DNA of 64,000 bases. It comes from Corynebacterium provencense. GTDB lineage: Bacteria > Actinomycetota > Actinomycetes > Mycobacteriales > Mycobacteriaceae. Position numbers and translations under genes: made by a program. Positions within the stretch are counted from its first letter, which is position 1. The number at the start of each line of letters is the position of its first letter. Under the pieces are notes generated by a model. The model was not told the origin of the DNA and ran no database searches. It saw only the letters and a program-made list of their open reading frames with translations. Location of the stretch: positions 1,169,515-1,233,514 of the forward strand of contig LT160593.1 in assembly GCA_900049755.1 (NCBI GenBank). The letters run 5' to 3'. This document shows positions 42,182 to 51,031 of the stretch, in pieces.

Positions 42182-43612
42182 GTGACTGACTCGACCCCAG
42201 CGTCCCACCCGGGCACCACGGACGGCACCTCGGATTCCACTGCGGAGCCCACTACGGAGCCCGCTGTGGCCTCTACCACGGCCCCCACCGCAGCCTCTAC
42301 CGCGGGCTCGACCGTGAACGGTTCACACGGTTCCCCCGACGCTTCTCCGGACCCCGGTTCCGAGACCCTCCGGATCCTCGTCGGCGTCGGCGGCGGCATT
42401 GCCGCGTACAAGGCCTGCGCCCTGGTGCGCGCCTTCACCGGAGCCGGTCATGAGGTGCATGTCATCCCGACGGAGTCCGCGCTGCGTTTCGTCGGTGCCG
42501 CGACATTCGAGGCCCTGTCCGGCAACCCCGTCACCACCACCGTGTTCGACGACGTCGACCAGGTGCGGCACGTCCGGCTGGGTCAGGAGGCCGACCTGGT
42601 GGTCATCGCCCCGGCGACCGCCGACCTGATCGCCCGACTCGCCCAGGGACGGGCGGACGACCTGCTCACCGCCAGCTGTCTGGTGGCGACCTGTCCGGTG
42701 GTGCTTGCACCGGCGATGCACACCGAGATGTGGGCGCATCCGGCCACCAGGGAGAATGTCGCGACCCTGCGCCGCCGTGGCACTGTGGTGCTGGAACCCG
42801 CCCACGGGCGCCTCACCGGGCCGGACTCGGGTCCGGGCAGGCTGCCGGACCCCGGGCACATCGCGACCCTTGCGACGGCTGCCCGGGACCGTTACGGCAT
42901 CTTCCGCCGTTCGCTGGTCGGCCGGCGGCTGCTCATCACCGCCGGTGGTACCCGTGAGCCGCTGGACCCGGTACGTTTTCTCGGCAATGACTCCTCGGGC
43001 AGGCAGGGCTTCGCACTGGCCGACATCGCCGTGCAGCGAGGCGCCCGGGTCGAGCTGGTGGCCGGTTTCACCGACGACCTTCCCGTGCCCTCGGGTGCGC
43101 ACGTCACCAGGGTGCGTACGGCCCGGGACCTCCACGCGACGGTCAATGACCTCGCCCCGGGGGTGGACGCCGTGGTCATGGCGGCGGCGGTCGCGGACTT
43201 CCGTCCGGTGACGGAGGCTGACTCGAAGCTGAAGAAGGGCGGGGTAGAGGATCTGTCGGTACTGGAACTCGCCGAGAACCCCGACATCCTGCGGGGGCTC
43301 GTGGAGTCACGTCGTACCGGCGACCTGCCCGAGGACCTCCTCATCGCAGGTTTCGCCGCGGAGACCGGGGACGCCGGCCACACCCCCCTGGACCTGGCCC
43401 GGGTCAAGCTGGCGAAGAAGGGCTGTGACCTGCTGATGTGTAATGCGGTGGGCGGGGGACGGGTCTTCGGCCGGGACGACAGTTCGGGTTGGCTGCTCAC
43501 CCCGGGCGACCATCCGGGGGAGGAGGATGTCGTGGAGGTTCCCGCGGGTTCCAAACATGTGGTCGCGGCGCATGTGCTCGACGCGCTCGAAGAGCTTTTC
43601 GCTCCCGGGTGA
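42182..43612 (+). CDS. coaBC: bifunctional phosphopantothenoylcysteine synthetase/decarboxylase
   Basis: CoaBC catalyses two steps of coenzyme A synthesis: cysteine addition to 4'-phosphopantothenate and FMN-dependent decarboxylation. The 476-residue product has a Thr/Ala-rich tail of about 55 residues, the CoaC flavoprotein domain (VGVGGGIAAYKACALVR, APAMHTEMW), then CoaB (ITAGGTREPLDPVRFLGNDSSG, VMAAAVADFRP, and the lysine in KLKKGG). TAGGCT at 42169-42174 sets the GTG at 42182 as a leaderless start. Confidence 0.94.
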   Translation: MTDSTPASHPGTTDGTSDSTAEPTTEPAVASTTAPTAASTAGSTVNGSHGSPDASPDPGSETLRILVGVGGGIAAYKACALVRAFTGAGHEVHVIPTESALRFVGAATFEALSGNPVTTTVFDDVDQVRHVRLGQEADLVVIAPATADLIARLAQGRADDLLTASCLVATCPVVLAPAMHTEMWAHPATRENVATLRRRGTVVLEPAHGRLTGPDSGPGRLPDPGHIATLATAARDRYGIFRRSLVGRRLLITAGGTREPLDPVRFLGNDSSGRQGFALADIAVQRGARVELVAGFTDDLPVPSGAHVTRVRTARDLHATVNDLAPGVDAVVMAAAVADFRPVTEADSKLKKGGVEDLSVLELAENPDILRGLVESRRTGDLPEDLLIAGFAAETGDAGHTPLDLARVKLAKKGCDLLMCNAVGGGRVFGRDDSSGWLLTPGDHPGEEDVVEVPAGSKHVVAAHVLDALEELFAPG

Positions 43613-43630
43613 GGGCCCCGGCGCCCCTGA

Positions 43631-43646
43631 TAGACCGCTTGGTCTA
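43631..43646 (+). promoter_or_regulatory. McbR operator on the metK promoter
   Basis: TAGACCGCTTGGTCTA is a perfect match to TAGAC-N6-GTCTA, the operator of McbR, the TetR-family repressor of methionine and cysteine metabolism in C. glutamicum, whose known targets include metK. It overlaps the -10 region (TAATAT 43645-43650 or TATAGT 43648-43653), so bound repressor would block metK transcription. S-adenosylhomocysteine releases McbR in the known system. Confidence 0.88.
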
Positions 43647-43695
43647 ATATAGTCCGAATTGAACTGCCCGACTCCTACAAGGAAGAGAACTCCGC

Positions 43696-44913
43696 GTGTC
43701 ATTCCGCCTTTTCACCAGTGAGTCCGTGACCGAGGGTCACCCCGACAAGATCTGCGACGCGATCTCCGACACCATCCTCGACGCTCTGCTCGCCAAGGAC
43801 CCCACCTCCCACGTGGCCGTCGAAACTCTCGTCACCACCGGCCAGGTCCATGTCGTCGGCGAGGTCAGGACCAGCGCCTACGTCGAGATCCCGCAGCTGG
43901 TCCGGGACACGATCCGCCGGATCGGATTCACCTCCTCCGAGGTCGGGTTCGACGGATCGACCTGCGGCGTCAACGTCGCCATCGGCGAACAGTCCCAGGA
44001 GATCGGCGACGGGGTCGACACCTCCCACGAGTACCGCAACGGTGACGCCGGTGACTCGCGGGACGCCGACGACCAGGCGGGTGCCGGTGACCAGGGACTG
44101 ATGTTCGGCTACGCCACCGACGAAACCCCGGAACTGATGCCACTACCGATCGCGACCGCTCACCGGCTGTCCCGGCGGCTGACCCAGGTCCGCAAGGAGG
44201 GCATCGTCGACAATCTGCGTCCCGACGGCAAAACCCAGGTCACGTTCGCCTACGACTCCGACGGCAGGCCCCACCACCTCGACACGGTCGTCATCTCCAC
44301 CCAGCACGCACCCGAAGCGACCCAGGAATGGCTCGCCGCACAGCTGCGCGAACATGTCATCGATCCCGTCATCGAGGAGGCGGGGATCACCGACCTGGTC
44401 ACCGATGACCTCACCGTCCTGATCAACCCGTCCGGGTCCTTCATCCTCGGCGGCCCGATGGGCGACGCCGGTCTGACCGGACGCAAGATCATCGTCGACA
44501 CCTACGGCGGCATGGCCCGCCACGGTGGCGGCGCATTCTCGGGCAAGGATCCGAGCAAGGTCGACAGGTCCGCCGCCTACGCCATGCGCTGGGTCGCCAA
44601 GAACATCGTCGCCTCCGGCCTCGCACACCGCGCGGAGGTCCAGGTCGCCTACGCCATCGGCAAAGCACAGCCGGTCGGCCTCTACGTCGAGACCTTCGGA
44701 ACTGCCGTGGAGGGTCAGACCGACGAATCGATCCAGGCGGCCGTCCGCCGTGTCTTCGATCTGAGGCCCGCGGCGATCATCCGGGAACTGGACCTGCTGC
44801 GCCCGATCTACGCGCAGACTGCCGCCTACGGGCATTTCGGCCGTACCGACATCGATCTGCCGTGGGAGAGGACGGACCGCGTCGACGCACTCAGGGACGC
44901 GGCCGGCCTGTAG
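43696..44913 (+). CDS. metK: S-adenosylmethionine synthetase
   Basis: MetK makes AdoMet from methionine and ATP. The 405-residue protein has [16 protein letters not shown] at the N-terminus, the [13 protein letters not shown] signature and [19 protein letters not shown] (P-loop-like). Length is typical. The GTG follows AAGGAAGAG. The upstream McbR box indicates control by the sulfur regulon. Confidence 0.97.
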   Translation: MSFRLFTSESVTEGHPDKICDAISDTILDALLAKDPTSHVAVETLVTTGQVHVVGEVRTSAYVEIPQLVRDTIRRIGFTSSEVGFDGSTCGVNVAIGEQSQEIGDGVDTSHEYRNGDAGDSRDADDQAGAGDQGLMFGYATDETPELMPLPIATAHRLSRRLTQVRKEGIVDNLRPDGKTQVTFAYDSDGRPHHLDTVVISTQHAPEATQEWLAAQLREHVIDPVIEEAGITDLVTDDLTVLINPSGSFILGGPMGDAGLTGRKIIVDTYGGMARHGGGAFSGKDPSKVDRSAAYAMRWVAKNIVASGLAHRAEVQVAYAIGKAQPVGLYVETFGTAVEGQTDESIQAAVRRVFDLRPAAIIRELDLLRPIYAQTAAYGHFGRTDIDLPWERTDRVDALRDAAGL

Positions 44914-44929
44914 CACCGTCGACGAGCCG

Positions 44930-45740
44930 ATGTCCGACCCTGTCGTGGAACCACCGGTCACCGACCCCGGCTCCGGTCCTGTCACCGACCGGGTCGCCCT
45001 GCCGGTCGCCAGGGTGCTCCCCCTGCTCGGGATGCCGCACCTCGACCGACTCTTCGACTACTCCGTTCCGCCGGATCTTGACGCCACCGCCGTCGCCGGG
45101 ACCCGGGTCCGTGTACGTTTCGCCGGTCGCCTGGTCGACGCCGTCGTCGTGGAACGTCGCCGCGCGACCGAGCACGTGGGGCGCCTTGCCCCGGTGACAC
45201 GGGTCCTCGGGGAGGCCCCGGTGGTGCCCGCGCAGCTGTGGAAGCTCGTCAACCTGCTGGCCGACCGGTACGCCGGGGTACGTTCCGACATTATCCGGTC
45301 CGCGGTGCCCGCCCGGCACGTCAGTGCAGAGAAGGCCGGACTGTTCGGAAACGGGGTCAGCTGGGAGGAACTCTACGGTGACCTGGTCCCCGCACCTGAC
45401 CTTGCCGACGCCGCACGGCAGGCGGCCCTCGACGGGTGGGCCGGCTACCGTCACGCTGACAGTCTCCTGGCCGCGATACTGTCCGGCCGGGCGGCGAGGG
45501 CGTCATGGCTGTCGGCTTCTCTCTTTCTCACTCCTTTATGTGTTCTACAGACCCGGGCTGGGGGAGCAGGAGCGCGACCGGGCGCGCCGGCTGATTCTGA
45601 GGACCCCGGCGCACACCGCCTCCGGGCAGGACGCCGCCCCGCTGCTCGGCGGTGCACTCAGGGCGGCGAAGTCGGTGCGCGCCACCCGGCGTATGACCGG
45701 ACCCCTGAGGGTCGTCGTCGACCCTGTGCGGGTCGGCTAG
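44930..45740 (+). pseudogene. priA: primosomal protein PriA, centre missing (assembly collapse)
   Basis: PriA restarts replication at collapsed forks. Only two ends are present. About 194 N-terminal residues (44930 to about 45512) cover the DNA 3'-end binding domain (LFDYSVPP, GTRVRVRFAGR). The last 60 or so codons (about 45555-45740), in another frame, match the C-terminal end (ALRAAKSVRATRRMTGPLRVVVDP). All ATPase and zinc motifs, roughly 450 residues, are absent. The joint at 45517-45554 aligns with the 38-base Nextera mate-pair junction at 23 of 38 positions, so the loss is most likely a mis-join. Reading straight through gives a false PriA-Def fusion up to 46252. Confidence 0.85.
45517..45554. 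other. degraded mate-pair junction adapter in priA
   Basis: By hand alignment this stretch fits the 38-base Nextera junction (mosaic end plus its reverse complement) at 23 of 38 positions, including an exact TATGTGT-type core. It is unusually T-rich for this genome. Confidence 0.7.
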
Positions 45741-45743
45741 ACT
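45738..45743 (+). promoter_or_regulatory. -10 element of def
   Basis: TAGACT overlaps the priA stop and lies eight bases before the def ATG, compatible with a leaderless def-fmt-rsmB transcript. Confidence 0.5.
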
Positions 45744-45751
45744 GTTCCGTC

Positions 45752-46252
45752 ATGACTGCCCTTGACATCCGCCTGTTCGGCGACCCGGTCCTGCGGACCG
45801 TCGCCGAACCTGTAGACGACCCCTCCGACCCCACCCTGCGAACCCTCGTCGCCGACATGCTGGAGACCATGGACACCGCCGGAGGGGTCGGACTGGCCGC
45901 CAACCAGGTCGGGGTGACCAGGAGAGTCTTCGTCTACGACTGTGAAGGGGACCGGGGCCACGTGATCAACCCGGTGTGGGAGGCCGTCGGCCCGGAGACC
46001 CAGACCGGCAGAGAGGGATGCCTGTCGGTGCCCGGAACCGGCGGACCGGTGACCAGGGCCGCCAAGGTACGCGTCACCGGTGTCACCCTCGACGGCGACA
46101 CGGTGGACCGGGAGGTCACCGGACTGCTCGCACGGTGTGTACAGCATGAGACCGACCACCTTGACGGGGTGATGTACTTCCAGCGCATGGAACCCGAGGG
46201 CCGACGCGCCGTCATGGCGGACATCAGGACGAGTGAGTGGTTCAACCGATGA
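45752..46252 (+). CDS. def: peptide deformylase
   Basis: Def removes the formyl group from new proteins. The 166-residue product has the three metal and active-site motifs: [18 protein letters not shown] (metal Cys) and QHETDHLDG (HExxH). Length is normal. The stop overlaps the fmt start (ATGA), the usual def-fmt pairing. Confidence 0.96.
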   Translation: MTALDIRLFGDPVLRTVAEPVDDPSDPTLRTLVADMLETMDTAGGVGLAANQVGVTRRVFVYDCEGDRGHVINPVWEAVGPETQTGREGCLSVPGTGGPVTRAAKVRVTGVTLDGDTVDREVTGLLARCVQHETDHLDGVMYFQRMEPEGRRAVMADIRTSEWFNR

Positions 46253-46643
46253 GAATTCTCTTCGCCGGAACTCCGGAACCCGCGGCACACGTCCTGCGCC
46301 ACCTGCTCGGGGACTCCCCCCACGAAGTCGTCGCCGTGCTGACCCGCCCGGACGCGCGTCGGGGTCGGGGCAGGAGCCTGCACCCGTCCCCGGTCGCCGA
46401 AGTGGCCGGGGCCGCCGGCGTTCCGGTGCACCGGTGGTCCTCCCTGAAGCCCGGGGCTCCGGACGCCGACCGGATCCGCGAGATCCTGCGCGGATACGCG
46501 GACACCGGTGTGGACGCCGTCGCCGTGGTGGCCTACGGTCAGATCCTCCCGGCCGACGTCCTCGACATCTTCCGGTTCGGGTGGATCAACCTGCACTTCT
46601 CCCTGCTGCCCCGGTGGCGCGGCGCAGCACCGGTCCAGGCGGC

Positions 46644-46784
46644 GCCACCGTGAGAGAAACCCGAGACGGGGGGGAGGCGGTCCCGGGGGCCCACATAGAT
46701 CCCGGCTCACAACCCGCCCCCCGGAAACCTAAAGGCACCATTGGGCCTGTCTCTAAAACCAATGTAAATGTGAAAAAGGGACCG
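46644..46784. other. foreign segment with mate-pair junction in fmt
   Basis: Bases 46747-46784 align without gaps to the 38-base Nextera junction, with CTGTCTCT and AATGTG cores intact and A-rich miscalls elsewhere. The 103 bases before it are of unclear origin, probably a low-quality mate read; I could not place them in the window. The Fmt reading frame resumes directly after the junction. Confidence 0.8.
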
Positions 46785-47346
46785 GGTCCCCGGCGCGACG
46801 ACGTTCCGAATCGTCCCCGCCCTCGACGCCGGACCGGTGATCGGCACCGTCGAGGAAACCGTGACACCCACCGACACCGCCGATGACCTGCTGACCCGGC
46901 TGACCGTCTCCGGTGGAGAACTCCTGTCACAGTCTCTGACCGGACTGGAGTCCGGCACTGCGGTGGTGACAGAGCAGCCGGAACACGGAGCGACGTACGC
47001 CGGGAAGATCACCACCGCCGACGCCAGGGTGGACTGGCGGCGTCCTGCCGCGGTGATCCAGCGGGTCACCCGTGCACACACACCGGCACCGGGGGCATGG
47101 ACGACCCTCGACGGTGAACGGTACAAGCTGGGACTGCTCCTGCCCGTCACACAGGAGGCCGAACTGTCCCCGGGAGAGGTGCTCGCCGGAAAGTCACGGG
47201 TCCTCGTCGGAACCGGTGACGCAGCCCTGGAGATCACCAGGATCCAGCCACCGGGAAGGAAGATGATGACGGCGGCCGACTGGGCCCGTGGACGCGGTGA
47301 CCTGGGTGGAAAGGGGTCCACAGGCGAAGCCCGGACAGTTGTCTTC

Positions 47347-47400
47347 GACCCCGTACCCGACCCCGTACCCGACCGGGGTCCCGACCCCGTACCCGAGCAG
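47347..47400 (+). repeat. short tandem repeat at the 3' end of fmt
   Basis: Repeated GACCCCGTACCC-like units encode a Pro/Asp/Val-rich tail (PDPVPDPVPD) on Fmt. Similar repeat-built tails or loops occur in betT, the prepilin peptidase and the aroK-aroB linker. Confidence 0.6.
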
Positions 47401-47420
47401 ATGCCCGAAGGAGAACAGTG

Positions 47421-49061
47421 ATGGGTGGATTCCGTTCCCGGTCAGAGTCGGCGGGCTCGTCCCGGCGTCAGGACACCGGCAGCAGGGGGTACCGGCGCCG
47501 CAGCGAGTCGCACCGCAGAGAACATGAGGACGCCCGCAGGAGAACCGGCTCAGGGGACCGTGTCCGTGACGTCGTCTTCGACGTCCTGCGCAGAGTCTCC
47601 GCCGAAGGCGCCTACGCCAACATCGCCCTGCCGGAAGCACTGCGCTCGGCGAACCTCCACGGCAGGGACGCCGCATTCGCCACCGAACTGACCTACGGCA
47701 CACTGCGGATGCAGGGCCTGCTCGATGCGGTGATCGCCGATGTCGCAGGACGCCCGGTCGACAGGATCGACGCCGTCGTCCTCGATGCCCTGAGACTGGG
47801 CGCCTACCAGATCATGCGCACGAGGGTCGACGATCACGCGGCGGTGAATACCACGGTCGAACTGGTCAAGGCCAACGGTGAAGCGAAGGCGGCCGGGTTC
47901 ACCAACGGTGTCCTGCGCTCCCTCACCAGGACCCCGGCCGGCACCCTCGTTGACCGGGTGGTCGGCCGGGTGACCGATCCGCTGGAACGCGCCGCACTGC
48001 GCACCTCACACCCGGCCTGGATCGCCGAGGCGTTCAACGCCGCCCTGGGGGCCGGCCCGGGCCAGCTCTCACCGGAACTCCCCGAAGCCCTGGAAGCCGA
48101 CGACATCCGTCCCCTCGTCCACCTTGCCGCCCGCCCCGGGCAGATCAGCGGGGAGGAACTGGCCCTGGTCACCGGTGGTGAGCAGGGACGCTGGTCCCCG
48201 TACGCCGTCTACCTTTCCGAGGGGGACCCGGGGGAACTCGAACCGGTGAAGGAGGGGCTCGCCGGGGTCCAGGACGAGGGAAGTCAGCTCATCGCCCTGG
48301 CGCTGCTGCGTGCACGCGTCGACGACGACCACGGCCGTTGGCTGGACCTGTGCTCGGGTCCCGGGGGCAAGACGGCTTTCATCGCCTCCTGGGCGATGGG
48401 TGACGGTGCCGTCGTCGATGCCGTGGAACCGGTTCCCCACCGTGCCCGACTGGTGCGCAACGCCACCCGGGGACTGCCGGTGACGGTGTTCGAGGGGGAC
48501 GGACGCAGACTTGAAGAGATCGAAGGCCTGGAGATTCCGACCGCCCCGGGCCGGGGCGGGGCGGCGGAGAGCTCAGGCTATGACCCGTCTCTCTTTTCCT
48601 TCTCTCTTATCGGTTTCGATTTGAAGAGAACATGAGGACGCCCGCAGGAGAACCGGCTCAGGGGACCGGGTCCGTGACGTCGTCTTCTCGTCGACGCGCC
48701 CTGCACCGGGCTCGGAGCCCTGCGCCGCCGACCCGAGGCACGGTGGCGGAAGTCGCCGGGGGACGTCCCCGGGCTCGTGTCCCTGCAACGGGATCTGCTG
48801 CGCTCGGCCCTGCGTGCCACCCGGCCGGGCGGTGTGGTGGTCTACTCGACCTGTTCGCCCCACCCCGCAGAGACCCGGGAGGTCGTCCTGTCAGTTGCCG
48901 AGGAGACCGGTGCTGTCGTCGAGGACGCCACCGCCCTGTTCCCCGAGCTGACAGGGGAAGGGGAGCGGGAGTCAGGAACTCTGGACTCCGCCCCGTTCGT
49001 CCAGCTCTGGCCGCACCGGCACGGCACCGACGCAATGTTCTTCGCCGTACTGCGTCGCTGA
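47421..49061 (+). pseudogene. rsmB: 16S rRNA m5C967 methyltransferase, interrupted by artefact
   Basis: RsmB (Sun/Fmu) methylates C967 of 16S rRNA. The N-terminal part has the NusB-like RNA-binding domain (VRDVVFDVLRRVSAEGAYAN) and the AdoMet site LDLCSGPGGKTAFIASW. The C-terminal part has VDAPCTGLGALRRRPEARW and VYSTCSPHPAE, with the two catalytic cysteines. Bases 48585-48686 (102 bp) between them are foreign and include a stop; removing them restores a frame of about 513 residues. The start is ATG 47421, after GGAG and overlapping the fmt stop. Confidence 0.9.
48585..48686. other. junction-like piece plus copy of rsmB 5' end (artefact)
   Basis: The segment 48625 to about 48686 repeats 47517 to about 47578, near the start of the same gene, with one mismatch. 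The preceding 40 bases are T-rich and contain CTCTCTTAT, a weak match to a Nextera junction. This is the pattern of a chimeric mate-pair read. Confidence 0.82.
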
Positions 49062-49092
49062 CCGGCGCGCTGACCGGAGCGGAAGCGGTCGG

Positions 49093-51031
49093 TCAGTACA
49101 CGTCGCGGACGTACCGCTTCTCTTTCTTCATACGGGCCAGATACTCCTGGGCCGCGTTCTCCGAACCACCCGACTGCCCGGCGATGACGTCCAGCAGGGC
49201 GGTCTCGACATCCTTGGCCATGCGTGAGGCGTCCCCGCAGACGTAGAAGTAGGCCCCGTCCTCGAGCCAGCGGTAGAGCTCCTCCGCCTCCTGTCTCATC
49301 CGGGTCTGCACGTACACCTTCTCCGCCTGGTCCCGGGAAAAGGCGAGCGACAGTTTCGTCAGCACGCCACGTTCCGACAGTCCCGTCAGCTCCTCCTCGT
49401 AGATGAAGTCGGTGGCGCGGTGCTGGTCGCCGAAGAACAGCCAGTTGGAACCCGTGGCACCGGATTCCGCCCGCTCGTGGAGGAAACCCCGGAACGGGGC
49501 GATGCCGGTACCGGGGCCCACCATGATCACCGGTCTCGAACCGTCCTCCGGGACGCTGAATGCAGCATTGGGCTGCAGCCAGATTCCGGTCAGGTCACCG
49601 TCGGCGATACGGTCGGAGAGGTAGGTCGAGCACACTCCTCCGTGGCTGCGGGCACCGGGGCCGCTGCTGTGCCTGACCGAGGCGACGGTGAGGTGTATCC
49701 GGTCCGGGCTCGCCAACGGTGACGAGGAGATGGAGTACTGACGGGCCTGGAGAGGACGCAGCAGTTCCAGCAGTCGTTCAGCCGTGAAACGTACCGACGG
49801 GTTCTCTTCGAGCAGGTCAAGGATGTCACGTCCCCACAGGTAGGAGTCCAGGGCGTCCCGGTCGTCACGGCGGATGACGTCTGCGAGAACTCCTTCGGGT
49901 GCGGCGTCCGCGACCGCGGTGATGAAGTCCCGTCCCGGTGTGCGGATCTCCCGGGAGGTCAGCACCGTGTCGAACAGTGTCCCACCGCCGTCACCCGGGG
50001 AGTCCTGCGAGCCGTCGAGCCCGAGACGACCGAGGACCGCTCCGACGAGTTCCGGGTCATTGACCGGCATGACCGCGAGAGCGTCCCCTGCGGTGTAGGT
50101 GATCCCTGAGTCTGCGAGGTCGAACTCGTAGTGGTGGATCTCCTTGGCACTGCCGGGGGCGGACAGGCGACGACTGGCGGCGAGTGCGGCGGGGAAAGGA
50201 CTCTTCCGGCTCCATTTCGGACCCGTGGACCTGCGCTCCTGTGCACTTCCGGTCCCCGCCCCCGCACCGGCAGGTGGCGCTCCGGCGGCACCGGCGGGAG
50301 CCCGCCTCTTCTATACATCTCGAAGTGTATAAGAGACAGATTCGGGGCTCCTCGTACACCTTCCCCCCCTGGCCCCCGGAAAAGGGGAGGGGCCGGTTCG
50401 CCAGCACGCCACGTTCCCGCCGGCCCGTCAGCCCCTTCGCAGGTGGCGCTCCGGCGGCACCGGCGGGAGCTTCGGCGACGACTGCCGCGACCGCGGCGTC
50501 GATCCACCGTGCGGCGCAGTCCTCGTAGTCGACGTCGCAGTCGACCCGGGCGGTGAGGCGACGGGCACCGAGCTGCTCCAGTCGGATGTCAATGTCACGG
50601 CCGGCCTGGCAGAAGTCGTCGTAGCCGGAGTCACCGAGGGCCAGGACCGCGAAACTGAGGTGTTCCAGACGCTGCATGTCAGGGGAGGACAGGGCCTCCC
50701 AGAACATCTCCGCATTGTCCGGCATGTCCCCCTCACCGTAGGTGGAGGTGACGATGAGAACATGACCTGCGCCGGAGGTGAGGACACCGGTGCCGGCACT
50801 GTCCAGTTCACTGACGTTGGCACCCAGGCCGGAGGCGCGCAGTCCTCCGGCGAGCTGGTCGGCGAGGTCGGAGGAGTTTCCGGTCTGTGACCCGTAGAGC
50901 ACCTCGACGGTGAGCTGCGCGGCGGGCGCCTGGTAGCGCTCGCGGCCCAGGTCCAGTCCGGCGAAGAACCCGTCGAGCCAGGTCTGCTGTTCCACCGAGA
51001 ACGGGGCCCCGGTGGGAAGTCGGAGTGTCAT
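49093..51031 (-). pseudogene. CysJ-type diflavin reductase, interrupted by artefact
   Basis: The repaired protein is 589 residues, close to CysJ. The FMN flavodoxin domain comes first (VLYGSQTGNSSDLADQL, TSTYGEGDMPDNA). After an Ala/Pro/Gly-rich linker follow the FAD domain (RQYSISSSPLASP, GVCSTYLSD) and the NADPH domain (GPGTGIAPFRGFLHERA, FYVCGDASRMAKDVE), ending RYVRDVY as CysJ does. A 169-bp duplication-plus-adapter at 50271-50469 shifts the frame; deleting it leaves 1770 bp, exactly 590 codons. Its ATG overlaps the stop of the glutamate synthase gene (ATGA). Its usual role is passing NADPH electrons to sulfite reductase, but no cysI is near, so delivery to glutamate synthase is the contextual inference. 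Confidence 0.88.
50301..50439. other. mate-pair junction adapter plus degraded local copy
   Basis: Bases 50302-50339 match the 38-base Nextera junction at 32 of 38 positions, including an exact GTGTATAAGAGACAG. Bases 50340 to about 50435 are a degraded copy of about 49298-49397. A 30-bp direct repeat flanks the insert (50271-50300 and 50440-50469), the sign of an overlap join. The net insertion is 169 bp. Confidence 0.95.

Larger units (their letters stand above)
46249..47421 (+). pseudogene. fmt: methionyl-tRNA formyltransferase, interrupted by artefact
   Basis: Fmt formylates initiator Met-tRNA. The 5' part (46249 to about 46643) has the N-terminal FAGTPEPA and the catalytic region [23 protein letters not shown] at 46651 ends this frame. 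The 3' part resumes near 46785 in the same frame with TTFRIVPALDAGPVIG and the C-terminal domain (AHTPAPGAWTTLDG). Between them lie about 140 bp ending in a mate-pair junction-like sequence; a few native codons are also lost. The C-terminus carries a short DPVP repeat. Confidence 0.9.

Noticed and set aside
44930-46252. A 440-residue PriA N-terminus/peptide deformylase fusion
   Set aside because: The frame runs through a junction-adapter-like sequence and out-of-frame priA; def has its own -10 and ATG. The fusion is an artefact.
50271-50469. Transposon insertion with a 30-bp target duplication
   Set aside because: The palindromic core is the commercial Nextera mosaic-end junction. The rest is a copy of local DNA and there is no transposase.
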